Shown here piece by piece: positions 54,975 through 64,000 of a stretch of DNA of 64,000 nt. The notes under the pieces were generated by a model. The model did no database searches and was not told the origin of the DNA. It was given only the letters and a program-made list of their open reading frames with translations. Source of the DNA: Thysanoteuthis rhombus. Its lineage: Eukaryota > Mollusca > Cephalopoda > Oegopsida > Thysanoteuthidae. The position numbers and the translations under genes are program-made. The DNA lies in the NCBI GenBank assembly GCA_963457665.1, contig OY735207.1:55043279-55107278 (forward strand), read 5' to 3'. How positions within the stretch are numbered: position 1 is the first letter of the stretch; each line of letters begins with the position of its first letter.

Positions 54975-57430
54975 GCATTATCTAAGGAACGTATTTCATG
55001 TGCACAATTGTTCAGCCAACCGTTCAATAGATTTGTTGTGTTAAAAGGAAAAGGGAAGGGACCGTTCGAGACAGAAATGCGGCCGAATTCATGCTGTAGT
55101 GGCGAATATATTGACAAGAAGTAAAGGAACAAACCGTTCAAAACCGCAACGTTATTCAAGATTTTTTGACGGCATTTGGCAATACTTGGCAACATTCGTT
55201 TCTGTAATGAAACTATTCGTTTCCAATTGATTGAAAAAAAAAAAAGAAAAATTATAAGACAATGCGAAACTATTCAGAGATTTATGAGGAGACTCCCGGA
55301 ATATATACAGTTTTTTTTTCTCTCTCGAGCATTGCTACATTTTTGTTCGTATCCAAGTATTTATCTTATGTGTTCCCCATAAATCTACGCTTAAAATATT
55401 TGATATTTCCAAAATATGTCTCAGTCTTTAAATGTGTACACACATCTCTATTAGACGCTATTCGGTCGGTCGGTCGTACCCGTTTACGTAAACAACAACA
55501 AAAAAGAGATAATGTGTGACGTCATTGAAATAACATATTATCTGATCAATAGATCACGTATCAAGCGTTTTTTCTTTTTTTTTACAGCATTGCCAAGTAT
55601 CATTTATTACAAATAGCTAAAAGTATCTTCAAAAATGGCTAAAATCGGCTACACTTTTCAATTTCCAGCTAATTTTATAGCTTAAAATGTTATATATACT
55701 CATTTAGAGTCTACCTAGCAGGAAAATAAGCATACACTAAGACCCCAGGACAAATTATCGATAAAAATTGTTCACTTAAATTTAGATTTACTGATTTTTT
55801 TTAATAACCAGATTTTTGGTTGAACCATTCTAACTTTTCTTTTAAACTTCCTCCTTCCCCTACTTTTACCACAACTATTGATGCTACTACTACTATGTGT
55901 GAAATCCCCTTGAAATTGGAAATCACAGAATAGACTCACATGGACGTATAGATAGTGGACGCAACGTTGAACTTATGGTTCTTCTTTGATTTCAAACGAC
56001 TTGTTTCATAACTTTTTTTTTTCGAGAATCGATTTTTAAAGAGGATGAATATGACGTAGTATGACGTAAAAAAAGATAGAATTACCCCTTTCTTCGCCCA
56101 CTCTCTTTCTCTCTTTCTTTAGTTTCTAACGAACGCTTTCAACTTTTTTTTCTATTTGGTCAGAAGAAAGTGGTTGGGGTATTCGTTGCAGGTAAAAATA
56201 ATAATTGAAATTCTTGTCAACGAGAAAAGAAGGGTAATTCGTTTTCTTTTTAGGCATTTGTACTTTAAAATCATGGACGTTAGCCTTTGGTGATAACTAA
56301 CGAAAAAGCCCTGGTACTCTTGTGGTTTTTTTATGAATGTTTTTTTTCTGGCTGAAATCCAAAGAAAAAGAATTTTCATTTCTATATTGTTTCTCTGGAG
56401 ATACAGGTAAAAGTACCAAAAATGGGCTCGAAGTTCTGAGTTCAAACTCTGACTGAGACAGTTTGTATTGATTTAGCACGGATGTTTTGGGGAAGACATG
56501 GGTCGCTCTTCTCCGCTCCGTCTATGAGTAAAATAGTGCATGATGAAGTGATTGACGCCACTTCGGGTGCTTTCCACCTCCCATGTCTTCCACATATTGC
56601 AAACCAGTGCTGAGTAAGTAGAGATCTGATGCGAAGAGCCCTTGCACGGGCGGATGAAGCCATAGCCAGCATAAGCGCACTCCTCACTGTTACTTATTTT
56701 CTCTCCACTCACAGACAACGTTTTACTGTCTGAATCGGCATAATGTTTTGGTGGGTTTTGTCTGTTGTACCCAAAGTGTGCACAACCGCCCCATTAGGGG
56801 TACTGGAAGACTCAACGCCCCTTACCTCAAGGAGCAAAAAAAGCAAATTTCATTTTCAATGTATCATTTTTTACTTACTTCACGGGTGTTTGGGGACGCT
56901 GATGAAATATATGATATACTCTCAAAGGGGGTGGTACTTCGAAAACGTTTGGGAAACTGATTTTTTAAAAATAGTTTTGCTGTGCATCGATTCTCTCCTG
57001 AACTTTGTGATAGAATTAGGTTGGAAGACATGAACAGAAGAGGTTGGTGGCTTTTTTTTATACACACGACTAATCTGATGGTTTTATCTTCTGCCTAATA
57101 ACTCAAAATGTCCATTACTTTCTAGATGTGTGGGATAGGGTACAGGTCATTGCTCACCTCATAAACACTATGTTTGTATCAAAAGTATGCCAGGGGAATA
57201 TTGTCGTATTATATACAATAACTAGTTCTGTTTGTCACTGTGTCCCCACCGCTTAAACATAGGCACAGCTCGACCAAAGTTGACATGCATACTCAATGGA
57301 CCTAGGGGAATGTTTCAGAGCAAAAAGTTTTGAGAAACATTTCTTCAAAAGGTTTTAGATGGTGTACTTTTTACAATGTAACTATGGTGCTAAACTGAAC
57401 ACTTTACTTTTTGTTCTATTTACATATATA
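54975..57430. other. Intergenic, no gene seen
   Basis: CATTGCCAAGTATCATTTATT with AAAAATGGCTAAAATCGGC near 55587-55650 resembles an R6/R7 end. Minus-strand ORFs at 56152-56718 overlap each other and are not conserved. Confidence 0.45.
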
Positions 57431-57588
57431 CAGGAGCCGGCTCAGACCTTCATGCAGCCCTGAGCAAAATTTGATTTGGGACCCATAACCGCTTCTTAGG
57501 GACCCTGTCGCTAGGTGGCTGGGTGGGATTTCATGGCTACAGGATCCTAAGCAGCCATTTAGTTAGCTTATGCTTCGGGTCGGCACTG
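57431..57588. mobile_element. hAT-like MITE with perfect target duplication
   Basis: Exact 8-bp duplications CATATATA flank it (57423-57430 and 57589-57596). The left end CAGGAGCCGGCTCAGACC and the reverse-complemented right end CAGTGCCGACCCGAAGC are related. The right inner block (TTAGTTAGCTTATGC) is shared with 38931-39051. It is 158 bp. The intact duplication suggests fairly recent insertion, although a TA-rich target weakens that reading slightly. Confidence 0.75.
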
Positions 57589-57617
57589 CATATATACCTA
57601 TGGATACTTGGTGGAAT

Positions 57618-57668
57618 CCGCCCTATAGGGCGGAATTTCCAGCGATTAGTTTAGTTTAGTTTAGTTTA
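57618..57668. repeat. 16-bp perfect palindrome plus (TTAGT)n
   Basis: CCGCCCTATAGGGCGG at 57618-57633 is its own reverse complement. It is followed from 57645 by about five tandem TTAGT units. No known binding site is recognised. Confidence 0.7.
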
Positions 57669-57669
57669 A

Positions 57670-58249
57670 AAACGGCCTCCCAAATTTTAGACAAGTATTT
57701 TTTATACCTTTTGCAAGTCGGCTCGATACGGACAACACAAATCAACCATGTTATCGTTTTTTCAAGAACCAACGCGTTTACCTAATGAGCTATTAATTTT
57801 AACAAGATGTGACTACCAGAGAGAAACCATTCCATTTTGAATGGGCGTTTTGTCGGAGAATAATAAATATCATTCGAATAGCCTTCTATAAAAGACTCGT
57901 CTAACTGACCAATCCACTGGTGCAGTTATCTTGTTTTTCATTGGGTGCTCCACAATTATGACCTTTTGTCAGATTTGACAAAATTCAATCGATGAAAAGC
58001 AAAGTTTATTTGTGGATCAGCATAGCCCACGCACGTGCCAGAAACAATTATCTAAAAAAGGATTATCTGAAGATATGGATCTCTTATCAAAAGTTATCTC
58101 TCAAAAATGGATCTTCAATCTAGAATTATCTAAAAAGAATATCAGCACAAGATTAGGGTTTAGTTGGTCCCAAAATGACCATAGAGACCCTCAATAAGCT
58201 CTGAAAGAATTAAAAAAAAAAAGCAACAAAAAAAACATTCTCGGTGGTT
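57670..58249. other. Intergenic, nothing recognised
   Basis: An internal echo ATTATCTAAAAA / TTATCTGAAG..TTATC (58040-58140) gives a weak direct repeat. Confidence 0.45.
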
Positions 58250-58434
58250 TGCTCATACCCCCAAAATATGACCAGGAGAGCCCTGACACACATACACACA
58301 TACGCACTCACACACACACACACAAGCACACACACACACATGGATAAAAACATAAACACAGGTACTCGAAAAGGTAAAAATCTGTAACCAGGTTGGCTGG
58401 TTGGTCGGGCCATTAGTGGAGCCACAGTGATTCA
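58250..58434 (-). mobile_element. R5 element, right half with expanded CA run
   Basis: CCCAAAATATGACCAGGAG and CCCTGACAC, then GGTTGGCTGGTTGGTCGGGC and GCCACAGTGATTCAATTTG, match the right arm of the 33.6 kb element. A (CA)n run (about 58280-58340) has grown where the full copy has AACAAAGAGAG. Confidence 0.65.
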
Positions 58435-58624
58435 ATTTGAATGATTCTTCAGATTAAACAGACAACTACGATGGTCAATTTCATCGATCAAACGGAATGT
58501 TCATACTTATATCTTTACTTCTTAAATACCTACACTTCTTACATATGCATACACATTGAGCCACAAGTGGCTACATAATTAATGGCGTGGATAATGGAAT
58601 TGGGGAGCCGAGTTCAGAATCCGT

Positions 58625-58760
58625 CCGAGTCTGTTTACCTTCACTTCACACAAAAGACCTTGAGGGGTGGGGGCATGAATCCATCTCTTCTCCCTCTAGG
58701 TATAGATGAAATAGCAGGGCAGACCTGGCTCTCTGGACTTTGGATGAAACCTTGTCTTTT
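58625..58760 (+). repeat. Dispersed repeat R13, copy 1
   Basis: GGGGGCATGAATCCATCTC, TTCTCCCTCTAGG, AGATGAAATAGCAGGGCA and CTGGCTCTCTGGAC parallel 60570-60640. Confidence 0.5.
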
Positions 58761-58859
58761 ATAAGGACAACACTGAATTTAAAACCAGCTCACCAAGTGA
58801 GCTCAATTAGGAAACAAAACAACATAACTATACAATTTAGAGTTGGGAAAAACTTTCAT

Positions 58860-59108
58860 CTAGCAATGAAATTGAAACGGCCGCTGCTGCTACTAAATGG
58901 CAACCATCCTGTCTCTATAGACAGGCCCACTATTTCATCCATCATGGGGGAGGAGAAATACGGATTCGTGTCTTTCTCGAGGGTATTAGTGCGAAGCGAA
59001 CATGAACATCTCCGATCGGCAAACCGAGAGTAAACTCCGATCGGCGTTTGAACTCGGGTCGCCGATTACATTGTCCGAGCTGTCACCAACTACGCCAATC
59101 GCACCTCC
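58860..59108 (-). repeat. tRNA-derived SINE
   Basis: Minus-strand head GCGATTGGCGTAGTTGG is a good box A and CCGAGTTCAAACGCC a good box B, spaced as in tRNA promoters. The body follows with GTTTGCCGATCGGAG and ATGTTCGCTTCGCAC to a CCATTTAGTAGCAGCAGC stretch. Only copy in the window. Confidence 0.65.
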
Positions 59109-59263
59109 ATATGGATGATGATGATGATAAACGTACATTGAACGAGACATCCCTGATATTTTTTGTCTCATAATCATAGTTTGTCTCAAACAACTTTCCT
59201 GTTTACTCCAACGAAGATCCACAGATACTGCCACCTGCACCGCTACACACCATAGCCTCCAGC

Positions 59264-59737
59264 CAGTGTTGCCAGATAGTTGGAGACATTTCTGGCCAAG
59301 GGCATACAAAAATGGCCAGATGCCAAAATTTCTTTAAAAGCAATTATTTTATCAGTTATTTTTTATGAGATGAATCATTGCGAATCATCAAAATCTTTTT
59401 TTCATTTTTTTATACTACTATTTACCTTCATATTATTTTTCAGTATCTTTTTTTTATTATTGCAACTTAACGATGACTTGCAATAAAGTGCGACTGAAAA
59501 ATTAAGGTAAACGTAAATAAGAATGAATAATGACTATTTATAAAACATTACAATACTGAAGTACACACACACGCGCGCGCGCGCACGAGAATCTATTAAG
59601 AATACAATTACAACAATGTCAAAATGGAAAAAAAATTTGGTCAAACCAAAAATGTCATGTCCAAACGTTTTTCAAAAAGGCCAAATTAGTCAAATTTGAC
59701 CATAAAATGGCCAAAATGGCGAGCCTGTCTCCAACTG
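59264..59737. mobile_element. R7 element with both ends
   Basis: The left end CAGTGTTGCCAG, ATAGTTGGAGACATTTCTGG faces a right end whose reverse complement reads CAGTTGGAGACAGGC, GCCATTTTGGCC. It is 474 bp and AT-rich inside, and contains a CA/CG alternating run at 59563-59586. No coding capacity. Confidence 0.6.
59563..59586. repeat. Alternating CA/CG run
   Basis: (CA)4-5 followed by (CG)6-7: purine-pyrimidine alternation with Z-DNA potential. Confidence 0.9.
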
Positions 59738-59945
59738 TACCGATTGCCTTTATTCTGAGCGCCGAGGAATGTCTGTGAATCAAGATTCCTGCATATCTCT
59801 GACATAGTTGGAATTCTTTTAATTAGTCTAACATGAACAAACAACTGAGAGATTCCGGACCGATCTCCTTTGATAACAACGATAGAAAATTAATTAGACT
59901 AGTTAGCCTTGTGGTGTCGTATATATTTTACTCTGAAATCAGTCC

Positions 59946-60018
59946 GCTCGGGTGGTGTAATAGTTGGCACGTCTGCTTCACATATAGAAGATCTAGAGTT
60001 CGATTCCCGGTATGAGCA
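59946..60018 (+). tRNA. tRNA-Val(CAC)-like sequence, degraded
   Basis: A 73-nt stretch folds like a tRNA. The acceptor ends GCTC/GAGC pair. The D arm GTG...CAC holds a box A-like GTGTAATAGTTGG. The anticodon loop TTCACAT gives CAC, and GAGTTCGATTCCC is box B. The anticodon stem has one clear mismatch and the T stem at least two, so it is more likely a tRNA pseudogene or SINE head than a working gene. No SINE body matching other copies follows. Confidence 0.5.
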
Positions 60019-60059
60019 AAGAGTGTTGGAAACTTTTCATTTCTCAGTGCTTTCAGCAG

Positions 60060-60240
60060 CTAATTGAGTTTATTCTTGGCGGTCGACCTGTTAGGATAAA
60101 GCTCAGGTCTCGACCAGACTTGAAACTTCCCAGGATTACAATACTGACGCGGAAACCGGGACTTCGTTACCGACCATACATACTTCAGTCACTTGAAAGA
60201 CTGATGCTTTACCCTGTTTTGTTATAATGGTCTATTTACT
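60060..60240. other. Unclassified stretch after tRNA-like sequence
   Basis: GC nearer 45 percent than its surroundings. Could be the body of a SINE headed by 59946, but no second copy was found. Confidence 0.3.
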
Positions 60241-60249
60241 ATACATGTC

Positions 60250-60450
60250 AAATTATATTCTTGCAACATGGCCAGCCCATTGCCATTTGAATCTTTTGGT
60301 GGATTCTATCATGTCACTGACTCCTGTCTTTTCCTGGATGCATTGTGGTTTCGCTATGTGAGGTTGAGCATCATTCTTTCACGTGCACGTTGCATGGTTC
60401 TCAATTTACGGGTCTGTCTCTTGGTTGTGTACCCTTCTCTCAAGAATTAG
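60250..60450 (-). pseudogene. LINE ORF2 3' fragment, third 3' copy
   Basis: Minus-strand DNA matches 46640-46800 nearly base for base. The frames give LRTMQRARERMMLNLT, a stretch with one stop, then SDMIESTKRFKWQWAGHVARI. The WQWAGHVAR block, scrambled at 46.8 kb, is intact here and confirms the family. Confidence 0.75.
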
Positions 60451-60559
60451 GATCTTCTTTTTTTTTAAGGTTGAGCTTGTTCTGTCAAAGGTTCGCCATC
60501 CTAGGGTGATTCTTCTTTTGAGGGTCTAAATTCAAGAACAAGTTCATGTTCACCTTGCA

Positions 60560-60790
60560 TTAATGCATTTGGGGAAGGCATGAAATAATCTCTTCTATCC
60601 CCCCAGCCACGAGAAAATAATAGGGGAACCTAGACTCTCTACCTGCGGTCGGCAAGCAGTCTAGGAGACAGACAACTCTACTTCTGAACCTGCAAGAAGA
60701 GGGATGGGCCCCGTCAGGTCATCTTACCATTGGCACAGCCATGGTGTAATCATCGATGATGCCCTGACGACCCTACACTTGGTTATAGGA
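60560..60790 (+). repeat. Dispersed repeat R13, copy 2 and tail
   Basis: GGAAGGCATGAAATAATCTC, TTCTATCCCCCCAG, AGAAAATAATAGGGGA and CCTAGACTCTCTACC match 58625-58760. The following GTCAGG...CCTGAC pair (about 60715 and 60761) is a small inverted repeat. Confidence 0.5.
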
Positions 60791-60808
60791 CATAAATAAA
60801 ATCTAAAC

Positions 60809-61903
60809 CAGTGGTTCCCAGCCTTTCGAAGTAATTCCCCACTTTTCTCAATAAGATTACGCGTTTCCCCCTTCCATTTAAGTCAGTTGCAACGAACGAT
60901 AATTCTTTTGAAGTAAATAAAACCAGTGGAACTCTACGATGAACAGCTTACATTGTAATTACGTTTAGAATAATATCCTATACCAAAGAAAACTGAAACA
61001 CTGCAAAATACAGTATTAAAATATAATACTATAAAAACACCAATGGTTTTGATGATACTACTAATGACAAGGACAATGTATTTACTATAAATCATTTTGC
61101 ACCTTACTATCAGTTTCTAAAAATCATGGAAGATAGCAAAACCTTTAAAAAAATCTTTGATCAGTTCATGATTATAACAATCAAAAACTTTCTGAAAGAT
61201 TTTTTAAAAAACCTTTCAAATAAAAAAAGGTCTATCAATTCTACAAACTCATCAAAAAGATCTTTATTTTCGACACATATTTATACAGTAAACACGGCAG
61301 AAATTCCATTAAACATAAGGCAATGCTTGCTTGGAACAACTTCATAATTGTTTGTTTTTTCTTCAGAAATGGATCTAATGAATATAAGCAAAAGCAGTCT
61401 CATATAAATAACCTTGAAAATATTTCATTGAATCATATTCATATCCACTCAATATGATCTTATTGTTTGCTCTGTGAATGTCACCTGTAATTGCTGGCTA
61501 CTCTAATAGTATTGAAATGGTGATCTCACCTATTTGAGAAAATGTATATAAAGCAAGATGCTGTTTAGTGAGAACCACAAAGGTGGGTACTACTTGTGAG
61601 GCCATAAGCTTAATTTTCACCATACCCACCGACGATGTACAAAAATGAGGAAAATTGTATTTTAGATATGTCATGTTTATTGGTGAAATAAATAAAATAT
61701 TGTTATATCATTATTTTGATAAACACCATTGGTAAGGAAAATTTGGACTTTTGGTTGCTCAGATATACTCCAATTTGCATCATATATGCCCACCACCCTT
61801 AATACCAAAACATTCACCATGACTTTTATTTTTACCTAATTGCCTTATCCCCACTCCATTTAAATTTCCCCAGGGGAGGAACTCTCCCGGTTGGGAACCA
61901 TAG
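60809..61903. mobile_element. hAT-like non-autonomous element, 1.1 kb
   Basis: The left end CAGTGGTTCCCAGCC pairs with the reverse-complemented right end TATGGTTCCCAACC. Flanking octamers ATCTAAAC and CCCTAAAC agree at six of eight positions. The sub-terminal DNA is CCCC-rich on both sides. The AT-rich interior has no transposase; a 73-codon ORF at 61126 is not recognisable. Confidence 0.75.
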
Positions 61904-62265
61904 CCCTAAACATATATCAGTCAGTTTGTTATTGACGAGATTTGCATTTATTTGAAAAAGAATTATTGATTATAGGCCTACGTATTTCCTCATTTGTGTC
62001 AGGGGTATGTGTTCGAGCCTAGGTTAAAGCCAGGAATTTGAATGCTGATTTTTAAGGTAGAGAGTCATTTCCATTTGAAAAAATTGGTGTAACATAATCT
62101 TCCCTCCGTTTGGCCGCGCGCCATGCTAAGCTGACTTAGACCTGAAAGTCAGACCATAGTTATTTTCTTGCGTGAAAATCTAGCAAGGGCAGTGTTGCCA
62201 ACTTTATTTTCAAGTTTGCATCAAGAATTGAATTAAAAACAGCTTAAAGCATCTAGATTCACCAC

Positions 62266-62269
<4 letters not shown>

Positions 62270-62315
<46 letters not shown>
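62270..62315. repeat. (AT)n microsatellite
   Basis: AT run of about 46 bp at the junction between the R3 left part and R4. Confidence 0.95.
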
Positions 62316-62320
<5 letters not shown>

Positions 62321-62379
62321 AGTCGTGTCTGTTGTTATACTCTCTGATCCCTCATCGTTAGAAACGTTTTTGGAGTAAC

Positions 62380-62770
62380 CTACGGAAGTAAGCCCTGTTT
62401 CAGAAAAAAATAAATGATATGCAATATGAAATAATATCAATTTGTATAAAGCCTTGTTTAAAAAATAAATGATAAGTAGAGTAAAATGATATCAATTTAC
62501 AATACAAATAAAACCTTATTTAAAATGACAAACTACATTTATGGCATGAACTATATAATAAGAAAGGGAGATGGTGTTTGATCAACAATGTTGGGGTGTC
62601 ATATTAATATAACTATTCTGTTTTTTAAATCCCGAAGCAGTTACATGGTAAACGGCTGGGGGTCCCAACAAGAGTCAATTTATACATTGTACCATAATAA
62701 CTAAGTATAGGGGAAACAGGGGAGAAAACACTTTGGAAGATTACATAAATTGCATTGATAGATATTGATA
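62380..62770 (+). repeat. Repeat R4, copy 2
   Basis: Same orientation and order as 32160-32520. An extra partial duplication (ATAAATGATA.G, ATGATATCAATTTAC) lies near its left edge. Confidence 0.75.
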
Positions 62771-63059
62771 AATCGAATGTAACTTTAATCTTGAGCATTT
62801 ATTTTATTAAAATATCACTTGAATCATTAAAGATATTAGTTATTCTATTATTATGGATTAAATGAAAAATATTAATTTTATAAAGAATCAACTAAAAGTA
62901 TTACCTCTGTCATTTAGATGCAACCATAAACATCTAGATTAAAATGAAAAACATCTAAATTGGCACCACTGAGCAAGGGACGTAACTGATATTACAGCAT
63001 GTCAGTCATTGACAACAATCGATGCTAAAGATGCTGGCACATCTAGAACCCCTCTTTGA

Positions 63060-63309
63060 ACAACCAGCCGTGGGGCAGTGGATAACAAGTTCGTCTCACA
63101 AAGCAATTTGCGAGTAAGGTAAATACTATGACCTTGTGTCAGACAGAAGTAAGCTTAGTAAATGACCTCTTTGGGTACCCCGCCGTGGAGCAGATGTTTA
63201 CATGACCGTCTCGTGTATTAATTCACTAATATAGCGAGTTCGATCTTCATTAAGTTCTCCACTACTGTTGCCTTGTGCCAGAATAAACAAAGTTTAGTAA
63301 AAAAAAACG
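63060..63309 (+). repeat. Head-to-tail SINE-like dimer
   Basis: Two units: CAGCCGTGGGGCAGTGGATA... to GTAAGCTTAGTAAATGACC, then CCGCCGTGGAGCAGATG... with GCGAGTTCGATCTTCATTAAG (box B), GCCTTGTGCCAGAA and AGTTTAGTAAAAAAAA. The GTGGNGCAGTGG-type head resembles box A. The terminal A-run suits retroposition. Confidence 0.6.
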
Positions 63310-63319
63310 TCTAGTGGGA

Positions 63320-63720
63320 TATTGCAGCCTTCATTGATTGGTAAAATCAATGGTGGGTGGGCACGGTTAACGAAACTTTGAGCTAATATTCAGCTAAGAA
63401 TCTAGCGGAAGCAAAGATTACCGCTAACTGCTAACTTTTATTATGAGAATTCTGCTTCGTTTCGATTTTTCGTTGCTCTAAAATCCTTAAAAATAGATTT
63501 AGAGAGCAGACATTTTGATATAAGCTTTAAATAAACTATCTATTGAATGTAAACTCATGTTTAATTTTATTTGTTCATTTAATTATTTATATACACCTTA
63601 ATCATCATCTGATATTGGCATGCTATACCTTTTGGAAAGTTCTATGTTTATCAGTTAAGCGTTTTTGTTAACTGTGCCCACCGCTGGATAAAATGTATTC
63701 GAGACGGTTATTTTGAAAAT
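63320..63720. other. Intergenic, nothing recognised
   Basis: AT-rich; no coding or repeat signal. Confidence 0.5.
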
Positions 63721-63724
63721 GGTA

Positions 63725-64000
63725 AGTTCATTAACTCTTAAATTCAAGAACCACTTGAAACTGCTCCTGAACACAGTGGAACTCCTCAATGAATAGGATT
63801 TTGCACAAAATGGAACTCTTTTGTAAATTTATTAAACAGGGCTGACTGCTTCCGGCTCAAACTCCACTCTGAGAGAAGCTTATAAGTTTAAAAAATATTT
63901 CGACTTTTATAAAAACGTTTTCCCTTTAACTAAAAAAGAGATCTTTAAATTTGGTCACGGAAAGGAGACATTGAATAGTGGGTAGATATTTTTCTTGGTA
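63725..64000 (+). repeat. Dispersed repeat R11, longest copy, runs off the window
   Basis: Its first part matches 36015-36135 and its second matches 6230-6500, so it links the two into one repeat. The right edge is cut by the window end. Confidence 0.65.

Larger units (their letters stand above)
62140..63030 (+). mobile_element. R3 element interrupted by R4
   Basis: The left part (ACCTGAAAGTCAGACC, ATCTAGCAAGGGCAGTGTTGCC) and the right part (CATCTAAATTGGCACCACTGAGC, GACGTAACTGATATTACAGC, AGTCATTGACAACAATCGAT) match the two ends of the 13.8 kb copy. About 450 bp between them is a (TA)n run plus R4. Confidence 0.65.

Noticed and set aside
54573-55124. 183-codon ORF with Ile/Tyr, Asn and Lys runs
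   Set aside because: Translation of AT, AAT and AAG microsatellites.
56152-56718. Cluster of overlapping minus-strand ORFs
   Set aside because: Mutually overlapping frames without recognisable domains; no splice or start context of note.
1-64000. CRISPR array
   Set aside because: The tandem repeats have no regular unique spacers and the DNA is animal nuclear.
1-64000. LTR retroelement, retrovirus or Polinton fossil
   Set aside because: No gag, protease, integrase, envelope or capsid-like motif and no paired long terminal repeats were recognised. The reverse transcriptase-type fragments belong to a LINE.

Overview
The window reads as repeat-rich, AT-rich nuclear DNA of an animal. The signs are long AT, CT/AT and CA microsatellites, several tRNA-derived SINE families, a 5S rRNA-derived repeat, fragments of one LINE family, Tc1 and mariner transposase remnants, and many short inverted-repeat elements. 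The SINE mix, including a tRNA-Lys-like family, would suit a mollusc such as a cephalopod. That is only a guess: I cannot fix the phylum from sequence alone. There are no operons, no long conserved host ORFs, and I recognised no LTR retroelement, retrovirus or Polinton.

Layout. 1-9 kb: two purine-rich minisatellites (2.0-2.7 and 3.9-5.2 kb) and scattered repeats. 9-18 kb: inverted-repeat elements of one family (8.96, 10.57 and 15.67 kb, and a nested pair at 17.13 kb), plus a dispersed repeat carrying CRE-like sites. 20.35-21.9 kb: the only convincing host-gene signal. This is a possible first coding exon on the minus strand that encodes a signal peptide and ends in a consensus splice donor. 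It abuts a six-unit tandem array whose units repeat the donor region, and has a TATA-like motif upstream. 21.9-23.1 kb: simple repeats and a short GC-rich patch. 25.95-26.94 kb: a tandem array whose units can each fold as a hairpin.

29-45 kb: dispersed repeats, a Tc1 3' end with its terminal repeat (31.7 kb), a mariner amino-terminal ORF (35.0 kb), a 5S-derived sequence (36.7 kb), three tRNA-Lys-like SINE heads (37.3-38.1 kb), a LINE fragment (42.2 kb) and a hAT-like element (42.7 kb). 46-64 kb: more LINE 3' fragments (46.5, 52.6 and 60.3 kb), Tc1 and mariner remnants (47.8 and 53.9 kb), hAT-like elements with 8-bp target duplications (57.4 and 60.8 kb), a tRNA-Val-like sequence (59.9 kb), and an element interrupted by another repeat (62.1-63.0 kb).

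Repeat families are labelled R1-R13 here for cross-reference only; the labels are mine. R1: about 145-bp unit repeat with a conserved end motif. R2: CRE-bearing repeat. R3: element with CAGTGTTGCCAA ends. R4: about 400-bp repeat. R5: inverted-repeat element with CAAATCAC ends. R6: inverted-repeat element with TTTGACGGGGC ends. R7: element with GTTGCCAGATAG ends. R8-R13: other dispersed repeats seen two or three times. Boundaries are by eye and usually good to about 10-30 bases unless a terminal repeat or target duplication fixes them.
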